Counted from the first letter of the stretch, positions 35,401 to 50,400 are shown. The stretch: 64,000 bases of DNA from Whitmania pigra (GCA_021613335.1 JAJTWR010000305.1:1667501-1731500), one strand, 5' to 3'. Made by a program: numbers and translations. The notes: generated by a model not told the origin, from the sequence alone.

Positions 35401-38400
35401 GGATCCTTTGCAGTGATTGGTTGAGACTCTGGTCCTGGTTCACCCTTTCCAGCCTTGTTTTCAGCAACAACCCTGAAGGCATATTCGTTTCCTTCGACCA
35501 ATTCCTTGACCGGGAACTTGGTGTCAGGTACGATTTCCTTGCTGATTTGAAGCCATCTGGCTGGGGCACCTGGAGTGATGAGCCTTCTTTCCACGTGGTA
35601 GCCAATCACAGGTGAGCCACCATCTAATTCGGGAGCGGACCATTCGAGGGTGCAGCCATTTTGGGTGACGTTGAGTACTTGAGGAGCCGACGGAGGTCCT
35701 GGTGGAGCTGAGGATCAAATGACAGTTTTGTCCTCAGGATATGCGATAATTTATAACAAAGTTAAAAGTAGTTAATTATTTTGCAATTTAGGCAGTGAAT
35801 TAATTATTAATATCATAAATTACCGAAAGAGTGTTTCGCCGTGATTGGCTGGCTCAACTCCGCCCACTCTCCGACTCCAACGTCATTCTCAGCAGCCACT
35901 CTGGCATAATACTGATGGTTCTCAGTCAAAGGCTTCAACAAGAACTGAAGTTTTTCTTCTGTCAGTTCAACGACTCCAAACTTCTGCCAATCCCGTCTCA
36001 CTGCCTCTCTGCATTCTACTTGATACCTAACCAATGGCGAACCACCGTCATCGTTTGGCTCCTCCCATTTGATACCGATAGCAGTTTCAGCAACCGATGT
36101 TACGGCTAGGTTCAGAGGAATTCCCGGAACGTCTGAAAGTAGAACCACTCATATATTATGCACTTCCACAATTTACTCATACTCAATGACTGCATACCTA
36201 TGACTTTCACTTTCACTTTAAATTCGGCCTGTCCCAAGTTATTCTCGATGCAGAGACAATAGTCACCAGCATCTTTACGAGTGACCTTTGTCAGCTGCAG
36301 GGATGAAGACTTCTGATTGGTCTGTATTTTTACTCTTGGAAATTTCGCCGAATCTGGCAGTTTCTGTTTGACGTTGTAGGTCCATTGGACGTTTGGTTCT
36401 GGACTAGCAGTGTAAGGAACTTCCAAGGTGAGGGAAGAACCAACTTTGAGAGTGATGACGTCTTCATAGCTGTGCTTGCCAATGGTTGGAACGGCTGAGA
36501 AGGAAAACATAATAAATACTTATTATTTTATTAAATAAATTTCACAAAATATGTTTACATTAGATTCTTATTTTAACTTATAAGTAATAAATAGTTGAGC
36601 CAATATTCTCAACAGTAACAATGTTACATCTGCCTAAGTGACTTTAACGTCTTCTTGTAACATGTCATTGTTGCGTAATAATACCTTCGTGCAGTACTTT
36701 TCCAGTGGTCACCAGATCCTTGAATTCAGCTGTGTATGTTCCAAGATCTTCAAGAGAAGCCTTCTCAATCACCAGTTTGTGAATTTGTCCGGAGACAATG
36801 ATCTTTCTATTGAGGTCGGCAGGGGTTATCCTCTTCTTGTCCTTGTACCAATCGATTTTGACCCCTTCTTTGGAAAGTTCACACTCCAAGGTCACGGACT
36901 GACCCAGTTCTTCTACTTTAACGTCTTGCAATTCCTTTATAAACTTCAGCTCTTCAGCTAGAATGACAAAAATATTTTTAAAAAAATAAACAAAAAAAAC
37001 TAAATTTAAAGAATAATAAAAAGAAGAAACACTCAAATAATTGGCTGACTCACTGTATTTAACAGGGCTTGAGGGCTCCGATGGCAGCCCCTTTCCTACC
37101 TTGTTGACCGCAATGACCCTGAATTCGTACGTGACTCCCTCTTTAAGGTCTGCAACCTTCAGTTCGGTGCCCTTGACATTTTCAGCCTTGACCTTCCAAT
37201 TGTCTTTGTTTACTTTCATCTCGAGGACGTAATGAGTGACCTCTGTTCCTCCGTCTTGTTCGGGTGGTGACCACGTGACCAAGGCTGAATCTTTTTGATG
37301 TTCTGACACCTATAAATATTTTTGTTTTTATAAAAGGTAAAAGAATTATCCAATAATAATTATTAATAATCAATTTCTTTATGTTAGGTTTATTCTGATT
37401 TTATTTAATTTTAATTTTAATGTAACTAACGGTGACGTTTTTCGGAGGTCCTGGTTTATCAACAGCGTCCTTGGCAACGAATAATCCAGTTGTTCCAGAG
37501 GGCTGACTGAGCCCGACCTTGTTTTCGGCCACGACCCTCAATTCGTACTCCGCACCTTCTACGAGGTCAGTTATCTTCTTCACAAGATAGAGTTGAGAGT
37601 TTTTATCGACCTTGACGAACTTTGACCTCTGGCTTGACCTCTCAACGTAGTACCCGGTGATGGGCGAGCCGCCGTCTTGTTCGGGCGTTTCCCAGATCAA
37701 CTCGCAGCTATTTTTCGTAACATTTTGTATGCGCACGTTTCTCGGAGGACTGGGAGGAGCTGAATGACGTAATAATTGTTAATTAGAAATTAATTAGGAC
37801 AAATAAATTTTAATTTAATCAAAAAAAACCCACCAAGTTTGCTCTTAACGACGACAGCTTCCTTAGTAACGGTCCAGTCGCCCTGTCCCACTTCGTTGAC
37901 AGCCGCAACCCTAAAGAGGAGCTGTTCCCCATCTTTCAGTTTGTCAACTTTCAACTCAAGTGCCTGACCCTCGACTACTTTGACTTCTCCGAGGGCAACG
38001 AATGACTTTCTCGTAGCATCTGCTTTTTCGAGCAAGTAGACTTTGATGGGAGAACCGCCATCTTGTTCCGGTGTTTGCCAGGTAAGAGTCACTGAGTCAC
38101 CTGTGACCTCGGAGGTCACAAAGTTCAAGGGAGCCGATGGTTTGTCTACAGTTCAATTATTTATATTAATAAATACTTTGGAAATAAATGTTTTTGGAAG
38201 TAACAGATTTTAAATGGCTGTAATATATTTCTATTATTTACTACGATGGTTAGAATTAAATTTAATCAAATAACCTTTAACAATGACTGGAAACTCCGCT
38301 GAATCTTCTCCCAATTCGTTTTTAGCGACGACCTTGAACTTTCCACTCTTGACCGCCTTTTTCAGAGTTAACTTGTTGACAGTTTTGTCCTGCGCCATGG

Positions 38401-41400
38401 TGACATCTCCGCCATGTTTTAACGGGATGACCTCATCACCTGGTTGGCCACCCGTAAAAAACCAGGTCACTTCCGGCTTAGGGAAACCCGTAACCGTGGC
38501 GCTTAAAGCGATGGGTAGACCGGCTTTAAATGTCACAGGTTGACCTTCCTTGAACTTTGCTTCCGGTTCAACCTTTGGAGCGGCCTTAACGGTGACCTTG
38601 CACACTGATTCAATCTTTCCTCTGTTGTTGGCCACAACCACTTTGAAAGTTCCCGTATCTTCGTCGATCTTTGACGGTGCTACCTTGAGGGTAAGGGTGT
38701 CCGCTACTTGTCCAGTGAAGTATTTCTGACCTGGCTTTATTTCTTTGTTATTTTTATCAAACCACGTGACCTTAGCCGTTTCGAGGGCATCAGGATTGAC
38801 CTGACATTCGAGCACTATTTCTTCCGGTTGGATGACTTCGACATCAACGAGTGGCTTTAAAAACTTTGGCTTGCCATCAACGGCCTCCTTAAATCTCGGA
38901 ATGATTTCAGACCACGGTCCGACGCCTGCCTTGTTTTCTGCCGCCACTCTGAATTCGTAGTTCTTTCCTTCTTTGAGGCTATCCACGGTCATTTCGAATG
39001 ATGGCACTTCACCAACTTTCGTCCATTTGTCGCCTTCGGCCTTCTTTTCGACAATGTATCGAATCACTTCACTGCCTCCGTTGTCTTTAGGCGCCTTCCA
39101 CTTCAGTGTAGCAGACGTTTTGTCGGATTTCGTAACTTGGAATTCTTCAGGCTTGCCCGGTTTTCCTGGCGGTGAATGAATGAATAAAATTTAAGAATTT
39201 GAAAGAATTATAAAAATGGAAACATAAGCATTTTTTCATGTAAAATAATTTTATCAGATTTAATTGCCCGATGTTTTTAAAAGTCATTTGAATTTAAAAC
39301 CAACCAAAAGGAAGCTTGATTTTCGTGAGATCAGTTTCAGGACTGGCAGGTCCTTCTCCAACTTCGTTGACCGCCAAAACGCGGAACTGATATTCGTTGT
39401 CCTCAACGAGATCCGTAACAGTCAAGTTCAGTTCTTTTACAACTTCCTTTGTTATGCGCACCCATCGCGTGCTTCCGGGTTGACCGGAAGTTCTCTCCAC
39501 GTGATATCCGGTGATTGGTGAGCCACCATCACTTTCGGGTGCTTTCCACGTCAGGGTGCATGATTCCTTGGTGACGTCACTGATTTCGGGCTTTGTCGGT
39601 GCCCCGGGGCGAGCTGCAGTGGTTATGGAATATCAATCAAATAATCCTATTCTAAATTTCTTCAGATTTGTTCATTAATCGAATGTTAAGAATATAATAA
39701 TAATTATTAAGTATTCACTATTGACCAAATTAATCATAACAATTTTGTACCAACCAAATTGACTTTTAGGTACGACAGGCTTCGACAATTCAACGAATGG
39801 ACCAAGACCGACATCATTTTCTGCAGCTACTCTGAAGTAATAGGGCTGCTCTGGTGTCAAAGTGGAAGCGGAGGTCAACTCAAGGTCTTGGGTGACACCT
39901 TCTTTTACCCATTGGTTTTTAGAGGTGTCCCTCCTCTCGACGACGTATTGCTTGATGAGGCAACCTCCATCCTCGTTCGGTTCGAGCCATTTGAAGCTGA
40001 CCGAATTGGCAGTTGTTGAACTGACAACGAAATCAGTCGGTGGGCCTGGTTTGTCTGTGTGAGTTGAGATTTTCAATTGTAGAAAATAATATTTATAATA
40101 TTAATATTTATTTAGGTAATTAATCTTAACTAATATTAAAATATTCTAAGTAGCTAAACAAACAAACCGCATAAATAATCGTAATAGACATAAGTTCTCC
40201 TCACCAATCACTACAACTTCCAGGTTGAAGGTGGCTTCGCCCAATTCATTCTTCAGGTTCAAAGTGTACTTTCCAGAGTCTGACCTCACGACCTTTGACA
40301 TCGTGAGTTTGGTCTTGTTCGAGGTGGACTCTACCTTGAACCTTTTAGAGTCGGGCATTTTATCGGTGCCCTTGTACTGCCAAGTAATCTTTGGTGAGGG
40401 TGATGCTTCAAAGGGAATTTCCAGGACAGCTGTGGTACCAGCTTTCAACAACAACTTGTCTTCGTAGTTGTGCTTTCCTATTTGTGGTGGAGCTAATGGG
40501 CAAATAGAAGGTAATTAATAATCACAGTATCAAGAATCTGAAATGATTCAAGTCTAATTAATATTAATTAGATTCTCCTTAGTAACAGCCAACTGATACC
40601 TGAAAGGGTCACATTTGCAGTACTGTTGAGTTTCTGATAGGTAACGGTGTACTTTCCGATTTGCTCAATTGATGTCTTTGCCACAACCAACTTGTGAACT
40701 TTGCCCTCCACGATGATGTCATAAACTCCGTTTTTTTTTATCGGTTTTCCTTCCTTTGTCCAGTCGACCTTGAGATCTGATTTGGTCAACTCGCACTCCA
40801 GGATCATTTGACCTTCCAAGGAAGTTAACTTGATGTCGCTCAGGGGACGAACAAACTTCACTTCATCAACTGAATAATTGAAATTAATATAAGAATTTAA
40901 GTCCAAGTTTCCTTAAAAAATTTGTTGAACAATTAAACATTCGAACATAATGATTCGATGAATCACATAAAAAAAAGGCTAAATGCGCGAAGTAATGATG
41001 TTTAAATTACCGTATTGAATCGGTTTAGTTGCATCAGAAGGCTGACCAGCGCCAACTTCATTGACTGCTGTGACCTTGAACTGGTAAGGTGAACCTGGTT
41101 TCAGGCCATCCACCTTATAGGTCAATTCGCCATCACTTTTGACCTGCTCTTTGACCGGAGTCCATTTGGTGTCTTTTGGCGATTTATATTCCACTTTGTA
41201 GCTCAAAATCGGTGACCCGCCATCGGACTTTGGTGGAGACCAATCCACAACGGCAAAGGTTTCATTTATTTCCTTCACTTTCACGTCTTCGGGTTTTCCC
41301 GGTACAGTGGCTTTAGGCTTGATGTCTTTAGCAACGGCGGGTAGGGATGGTTCGCTGGGACCGTTTACGTTTTCAGCGATCACCCTAAATTGGTCTCCTT

Positions 41401-44400
41401 CTTTCAGATCTTTTGCGACGTCACATTTCAAAATAGATTCTCCTGACTTGACAGGAACATCACTGAATTTGACCCATTTCTTGTCCTGACCCAATTTCTC
41501 TACACGGTAGTTTGTTATTTCTTGACCTCCAGTGGTTTCGGGAACATCCCAAGTGAGGAATTGAACTGCAGTTGTTTCAGGTGAAATCTTCAAGTTGCGG
41601 GGAGGAGAAGGTTTGGCTGAATTGATAAATTATGTAAGTATTTAGCAACTGGACTAACATTATTACTGGTTAATTTGTTAAGATTTAATTAAATAATGTT
41701 TCATGCATATTTTCTACAAATCTACTGACCTGATTTCTTAGCGACCTTAACCGGCTTATCCAATGTCACCCAATCGGATTGTCCACTCTCGTTCACAGCT
41801 GCAACTCTGAACACGTATTCCGTGTCCTCCACCAATTTTGCCACTTTAGACTGGAGTTGATCAGGGGCAGTTGTTCCAGCAGAAATGAATGTGGGTTTCT
41901 TCGCCTCCTTTCTTTCTACGACATACTTTAAGATCGGAGAACCACCGTCTGATTCGGGTAATTCCCAGACCAAGTCAACGAAATCGTCCTTGACTTCTTT
42001 AACCGTCAGATTTTTGGGAGGAGTCGGTTTTCCTAATAGATGACATGAGTTTTTAGTTTTAATTGGAATAAATAATTCATTATACATTATTCAATTTCAA
42101 TAAATTATTTTCATATCCACCTTTAATCATCACTTCGAACACTGCCTCGTCACTTCCTGCTTTGTTTTCGACCTTCACCTTTAGTGGACCTGAATATTTT
42201 GGCTCAGCAGCCTTCAGAGTCAGAATGGAAGTTCCATCTTTGGTGTCTATTTTTAGACCGTTGGTCGAGGTCAGTGGTTGGTCGTTGAGAGTCCATGTGA
42301 CTGTCGGTTTGGGAATTCCCGTGAAATTGACCTGGACAACAAGAGGCGATCCAGCTTTTGGTTTCTGTGGTTCTTTGAGTTTTGCAGGATAGGAAAGTTT
42401 TGGTTTCACTGTAATAAGAGAACATATCTTTAGAAATTTCCAATGTTTTGCATTTTACAAACAAAGTATTTTTATCTGAATGTTTGGATAAGCGATAAAT
42501 TAAGTATCAATGTCATAGAAATCATCCTCATGCATACCCATAACAGTGACGTTGGATTTGGTCTCAACACTTCCCAGGTTGTTTTTCAACTGGCATTTGT
42601 AGACACCAGAATCAGTTGGCTGAGAATCCTTGATCTCCAAGCTGAATTGTTCTCCAATCGTTGATATTTCGTACTTCTTTGAGTCCGTGATGTTCACTGG
42701 TTTGCCATCTTTGGTCCAAATAGCTTCTGAATTTGGATGACCAGGATGAGCAGAAACAGTCAAAGTGATTATTTCTGGAGAGACCACAATAATGTCTGTC
42801 ATGTTTTCCAAGATCTTTGGAGGAGAATCAGGCTTAGCTTGTTCTTTCGGTTGCTCTGTGACCTTTTCTTCTGGTTTCGTTTGTTTTGTTTCGGGTTTTT
42901 CAGCTTCCGACAGTTTCTCTTCGGTATCAGTCGGTGGCTTTTTCTCTGCAGTCAGGTAATGGCATTATTAACTTTAATAGAAATATTGCCAATTGATTAA
43001 AAATATAAAAAATTATTATTAAAATACTCTTCATGGATGCCCAATTATATTCAATATTTTAAGTTATGTTTGTATCTGGATGTTGGCATTGCTGGATGAG
43101 GTAAGTGAAATGGCCTTCAAAAATTTGTTGAACAGTTAAACATTCGAACATAATGATTCGATGAATCACATAAAAAAAAGGCTAAATGCGCGAAGTAATA
43201 ATGTTTAAATTACCGTATTGAATCGGTTTCGTTGCATCAGAAGGCTGACCAGCGCCAACTTCATTGACTGCTGTGACCTTGAACTGGTAAGGTGAACCTG
43301 GTTTCAGCCCATCCACCTTATAGGTCAATTCGCCATCACTTTTGACCTGCTCTTTGACCGGAGTCCATTTGGTGTCTTTTGGCGATTTATATTCCACTTT
43401 GTAGCTCAAAATCGGTGACCCGCCATCGGACTTTGGTGGAGACCAATCCACAACGGCAAAGGTTTCATTTATTTCTTTCACTTTCACGTCTTCGGGTTTT
43501 CCCGGTACAGTGGCTTTAGGCTTGATGTCTTTAGCAACGGCGGGTAGGGATGGTTCGCTGGGACCGTTTACGTTTTCAGCGATCACCCTAAATTGGTCTC
43601 CTTCTTTCAGATCTTTTGCGACGTCACATTTCAAAATAGATTCTCCTGACTTGACAGGAACATCACTGAATTTGACCCATTTCTTGTCCTGACCCAATTT
43701 CTCTACACGGTAGTTTGTTATTTCTTGACCTCCAGTGGTTTCGGGAACATCCCAAGTGAGGAATTGAACTCCAGTTGTTTCAGGTGAAATCTTCAAGTTG
43801 CGGGGAGGAGAAGGTTTGGCTGAATTGATAAATTATGTAAGTATTTAGCAACTGGACTAACATTATTACTGGTTAATTTGTTAAGATTTAATTAAATAAT
43901 GTTTCATGCATATTTTCTACAAATCTACTGACCTGATTTCTTAGCGACTTTAACCGGTTTATCCAATGTCACCCAATCGGATTGTCCACTCTCGTTCACA
44001 GCTGCAACTCTGAACACGTATTCCGTGTCCTCCACCAATTTTGCCACTTTAGACTGGAGTTGATCAGGGGCAGTTGTTCCAGCAGAAATGAATGTGGGTT
44101 TCTTCGCCTCCTTTCTTTCCACGACATACTTTAAGATCGGAGAACCACCGTCTGATTCGGGTAATTCCCAGACCAAGTCAACGAAATCGTCCTTGACTTC
44201 TTTAACCGTCAGATTTTTGGGAGGAGTCGGTTTTCCTAATAGATGACATGAGTTTTTAGTTTTAATTGGAATAAATAATTCATTATACATTATTCAATTT
44301 CAATAAATTATTTTCATATCCACCTTTAATCATCACTTCGAACACTGCCTCGTCACTTCCTGCTTTGTTTTCGACCTTCACCTTTAGTGGACCTGAATAT

Positions 44401-47400
44401 TTTGGCTCAGCAGCCTTCAGAGTCAGAATGGAAGTTCCATCTTTGGTGTCTATTTTTAGACCGTTGGTAGAGGTCAGTGGTTGGTCGTTGAGAGTCCATG
44501 TGACTGTCGGTTTGGGAATTCCCGTGAAATTGACCTGGACAACAAGAGGCGATCCAGCTTTTGGTTTCTGTGGTTCTTTGAGTTTTGCCGGATAGGAAAG
44601 TTTTGGTTTCACTGTAATAAGAAAACATATCTTTAGAAATTTCCAATGTTTTGCATTTTACAAACATAAAGTATTTTTATCTGAATGTTTGGATAAGCGA
44701 TAAATTAAGTATCAATGTCATAGAAATCATCCTCATGCATACCCATAACAGTGACGTTGGATTTGGTCTCAACACTTCCCAGGTTGTTTTTCAACTGGCA
44801 TTTGTAGACACCAGAATCAGTTGGCTGAGAATCCTTGATCTCCAAGCTGAATTGTTCTCCAATCGTTGATATTTCGTACTTCTTTGAGTCCGTGATGTTC
44901 ACTGGTTTGCCATCTTTGGTCCAAATAGCTTCTGAATTTGGCTGACCAGGATGAGCAGAAAAAGTCAAAGTGATTATTTCTGGAGAGACCACAATAATGT
45001 CTGTCATGTTTTCCAAGATCTTTGGAGGAGAATCAGGCTTAGCTTGCTCTTTCGGTTGCTCTGTGACCTTTTCTTCTGGTTTCGTTTCTTTTGTTTCGGT
45101 TTTTTCAGCTTCCGACAGTTTCTCTTCGGTATCAGTCGGTGGCTTTTCCTCTGCAGTCACATAATGGCATTATTAACTTGAACAGAAATAATACCAATTG
45201 ATTAAAAATACAAAAAATATTATTAAAAATACTCTCCATGGAAGTCCCATTACATACAATATTTTAAGTTATGTCTGCATCTGGATGTTGGCATTGCTGT
45301 ATGAGATAAGCGAAATGGCCTTCAACGCACCTGGTTTTTCCTTTGGATTCTTGGCAACGAAGGGTCCAGAAGGAGCACTGAATTCTCCAGGACCAACTCC
45401 GTTAATGGCACGAACGCGGAACGAGTATTCTTCACCTTCCTTGAGATCGTTGATTTCCAATTGTGTCGTTGTTACAAGAGTTTTGTTGACCTTGACCCAC
45501 TTTCCTGTTTTTCCGACTTGTCTTTCCATGTCGTACCCTGTTACTGGGGACCCGTTATCAGTTTCTGGAACTTCCCAGGTTACGAGGCACGTTGACTTGG
45601 TGACGTTATCAACCAAAACGTTTTTCGGCTCTGAGGGTGGTGCTTGAATTTAAACAAAAATTAAAAATATTAAAACATTATAATTATGGTAACATCAGGT
45701 TTAATATTTATTGTCAAATATCTGTTGTCAAAGTATTGCATTGATTTTTTCCCCTTAAAAACATTTCAATACAAGTTGCTAATTCATACCCGTCACGATC
45801 ACTTTGACCTTGAATTCCACTTGACCGTTTTTGTTTTCCACGACGACCTTGTACTCTCCTGCATCTTGTGCTGTGACCTTTGTTAAGGTCAATTTGGCAG
45901 CATTTTGAGTGGTAAGTGGCTTCACACGACTTTGATCAGTAAGCGGTTTGTCGTTTATTGTCCACGTGACCGTGGCAGGGGGCACCGACAGGTAGGGTAT
46001 GTCGATGAGACTCGTTGCGCCCGGTTTAACCACCAAAGTGTCCGACATGTCTTTCTTGGTCAATACGGGAGGAGCTAGAAAATACCAGCTTTTATTAACT
46101 TTCGAATCCTTGATTTATTCGGGGAAGATAACGTTAAAATGACGAATTCATAAAAGATAAGCATAGTAATATTATTAACAAAATAGGCTTGCAAGAAATT
46201 GCAAGTTGTGCTTTCCAAACCAATCCTCCAAAAATCTCAATTCCTACCACACTCTAACCATTGTTTCCGTTGTTGATTGCGATACATTTCAAAGTCCCTT
46301 ACCCTTCAAGATCAATTTTCCAGTAGATTTCAGATTTCCTTGCCGAAAGAAAATGGTGTATTCAGCCTCGTCATCGGTCAAAACAGGGGAGGCAATTTCC
46401 ATCCTGTGTTCTTTACCCTGACTGATAAACTTGATGCGATTAGTAGGCTTAAATGGCTTGCCATTTTTCAGCCATTCAGGTTTGAGATTATCTTTAGCCA
46501 CCTCGCAGGTGAAAACCATTGGTTGATTTAAATCTTCTACGATGACATCATTGAGAGGCTTAGTAATGCCAGTTGGTTCAGCTGAAATTATTGTAAAATA
46601 ATTTATTCAAACTTTTCTCATTTGCAACTCATCAAAACTTATGTCTAAAATGTGCTAAATATAAGAGATGGTAGATCTAATATCAAATTAATCAACCAAT
46701 AAAATTTCTTTGACCTGTCACGTTGACTACGGAGGTGGAGCTTACGGGCCCAAGTTCAAGAGCAAACTCTCCCGCGTCTTTCAGAGTCGCTTCCTTTATG
46801 AGCAAGGTGTGTTCTTTTCCCTGAACTTTGACCTCGTAATGTTTGTCGACTTGTGGCAGAATTTCGAGATCGTTTTTGAACCACGTGGCCGGTACGTCTG
46901 GTTTTGAGACCGTAGCTTTAAGCAAAATTGGCTGTCCTTCTTTAACTGTGATTGGCGTTTGCAATGGAGTTACCAGTTCTACAGGAATTTCTGCCAACAG
47001 TTGCAGTAAATTTTCAGTAAATTGAAATCATTTACTTTATTAAAATTTAAATAAAATTTAAACTAAACATTAAATATTTTAAAATATAATAATTTAACCA
47101 AAGAATCACCTTCGACCCATAGAGTTGCTTTGGTAACCAAATCGGGCACCGACTTTGGAATGCACGAATATTCAGCCTCATCGGCTAAATCGCAAGTCTC
47201 AAAGACCAGTTTATGAACTCTGCCCTCGTCTTCCACCACCTGCTTGCATTTAGATTTGCTTTCATCTAATTTGAACGCCTTACCATCCTTCAACCACGTG
47301 ACTTCCTTTTCCGGTTTTTTAAACTTGCAGGTCAAGTTAGCCGGCTGGTTTTCTATGACCTTGACCTCTTGTAAAGGAGTCTCTAATTCGTTTGGTTGTT

Positions 47401-50400
47401 GTTTGAGAGCTGTCAGGTAATATTCATTGTCACGTAATATTAGTTATCAGGTAATATTAAAAAGTTCATGACTTCCAACCTTCGACAATAAGTTTTGCGG
47501 AGCTGGTCAAATCCTTGCATTCGACCTTGACGTCAGACGCATCCTCAGGTTTGACGTTCTCAATGACGAGTTTGTGCACTGGACCTTCAGAGGTCACGCT
47601 GTATTTGACCCCCGGTTCGACCTTGGTGTTATTGACGTACCATGTAACGGCGAGGTTTGGTTTGTCAACCTCGAAAGTGAAAGTTGCCGGTTGTTTTTCT
47701 TTTGCTGTCACATTTTCTAGTGGCTTGACGATCTTGACCTGATGAAATGACAATAGGTGTGTAATTGATTGTTAACAATTAATCAATCAAATAAGAAATC
47801 AAGGCCACCGAAAAATGTAATTCTCAAGGAAATTACAGTAAGAATAAAATATCGTCGATTATACTTAGATTTCAAAATGAAGAACATTATGAATTCACAC
47901 ATAAATAAAAATATTTCCATTGATATAAAATTTCGTATAAATTGTAAAATCAATGACAAGAACTGACTTCTCCCGTTTTTATATCAAGACCTCCATCCAC
48001 AGGCTGCTTCTGATCAGGTTTTTCGTCCTTTTTCTTTCCTTCCTTCGTTGATTCTTCAACTGCCTGAGGAACAATCAATTCCTTCCCTTCCTCCACTTTT
48101 TCACCCTTTTCCAGTTGGATGCTCTTTCGTGTTTTGTCCAATTTCTCCAGCGCTTGACTTTCGATCTTTGATAATATTAATAATAGTTCTTCAAAAATTA
48201 TATATCTTTATTCTTATTGATTCTATTTGTTACTAAAACCACGGCTAATAATAACATCGGTTCCGAAGTTACAGCAAATGCAAAATACCAATTCAGATGG
48301 TCTCCTCTTTTCCACTTTAAGTTCTGGTATCGGTTCAAAGACGGACATCTTTCTGTCGGGTTCCTCTTTTTCAGATACGAGTTCTTGACCCTCTCTGGGT
48401 TCAAGTTTCTTCAATTCGCCCCAATCAACCTGCTCCTCTTCGCTCGGTTTAGTCTCGACAGATCTGAAGGTTTGATATATTTACAATGTAAACGTATCGC
48501 ATGTTTCAAACTGTATAAAATAGCACAAAAATTGTGTAATAAATATAAATATAAATAAATGTAAAATAACAAATAACTGATTTGAAACATTTACATTTTC
48601 TTCAGCTGAGACTTCCAATCTTGAACTTCCTCTTCTTTATCAGTCACCATGAGAGTGGCAGGACAGGATTCATTTCCGTACTTGTTCGTGATGGTCACAG
48701 TGAATGTTCCTGCATCGTTCTTTTTAATTCCGTCTATTTCGAGAACGTCTTCTCCGGTTTCCTCGTCGACGTAGACTCTCGTCTTCTGATCGTTGGTCAT
48801 CTTTTTCCATTTTCCTTTCGACCATTCCACTGTCGGTTTCGGTTCTCCAACGACAAGACAGCGGAAAATAGCCGTTTGACCTGCAGTCGGAGGCGATACA
48901 CTTTTACTCGATTCTCAAATGGGAAAACATTCGAAAATAAGTATTAAATAACTACGATTATCACTCAAGAAAGCATTTAATTTAATTTAAAAGACAGTGT
49001 TTCTAAATCATATTAACCTTCCAGAACGACGCATTTGATTGGTTTCGTTTTAAATTCAGGAGCCACTCCACCAATGCTCAGATCGGCTTGCGATGTCACT
49101 TCCCCACCATTGTTTCTGGCTACAACCTTGACCTTGCCAGCTTTATCGGTAAGGTCACCGCTCAAAGTCAAAGTGTAAGTCTCGGTTTTCGGATTGAACT
49201 CCATCGTAGCTTCCTCGCTTTGAACAACTGCTTCCTCGTTGACAAACCTGATAGTAGCATTGGACAATGTAAGACATGCGTCTCAATCTATTTGTTGCTA
49301 GTTCGTTAAGCATTAAAAAAAATTATTTACGAACCATAGAGCTTCAGGGGCAGGGTATCCTGATATTTTGGCGTTGAACTTAACAGTGCCTTTTACTGGA
49401 GCTTCGGCATTCTTCAGACCTTCCTTCAGGCATGGTGTTTGCAGGGCTGTTGTCGATGTTTTGAACGTTATCAATTTATAAATATAGATCATTAACCGAT
49501 ATCAATCTACACAATATTTTATTATATAATAATAATAATTAATTTTATTCAATATTTATATTATTTACACAGATAAATACAAACCTGCAACCCTGAGCCT
49601 TATTGGTGAACTCGTCTGTCCGGCATCGTTGATGACCTTCACATTGATTAACCCTTCCATTGATTTCGACACCTTCTTAATAACCAAGGTGTGCTTATCA
49701 CCGTCTTGAGTGACAACAAAGTTTTCAGAAGGTTCAATCTTTGACAGTCCGAGATACCTACAATTTCATTATTATTATTATTATGAATAAGTGTTAAGTA
49801 AATATAATGACTAATATACAATCGACTAAAATATATTGAAAAATTGCAAAGCATTCTATTGTAAATAATATATTATAACATAATATATATGTAAAATAGA
49901 ATTAAACATAATATTATATTAATGTTATTAATAAAATATACATATATATTATTTCACAATATTACATTACATTAATAAATTTTAAACATTTTATTATAAT
50001 ATCTCACCATTCGACATTCGGTTTTGGTTTTCCTGAAACTGTGACTGTAAAAGTCACTTCATCCATTTCAACGCATTGAACATTATCTGGTTTGTTCAAA
50101 ATCTTGGGAGCTTCTTTTTTGCCTATAAAAATAAAAGTTAAATTAGATTTAATAGATTTAATTTTAAAAAATCGTTTATGATTAATGTACGAAAATTATC
50201 ATCGCTATCATAATATTCAAAATCCTAAATCAATGAGAGAAATTATTTAGGGAAAACTGACCTTGAACTTTAACATTTGTTGTGACTTTTTCTTCTCCAG
50301 CCTCATTTTTGAAGACAGCCACGTATTGGCCACTGTCTTCCTCGGTCACGTTGTCGATTACAAGCGATGAGATGGTCTCTTTGGGCTTCGTGATGTCTCT

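Noticed and set aside
13622..48236. Many plus-strand frames of 60-150 codons across the Ig/Fn3 region
   Set aside because: Antisense shadows of the minus-strand exons; they lack splice support and have no recognisable domains.
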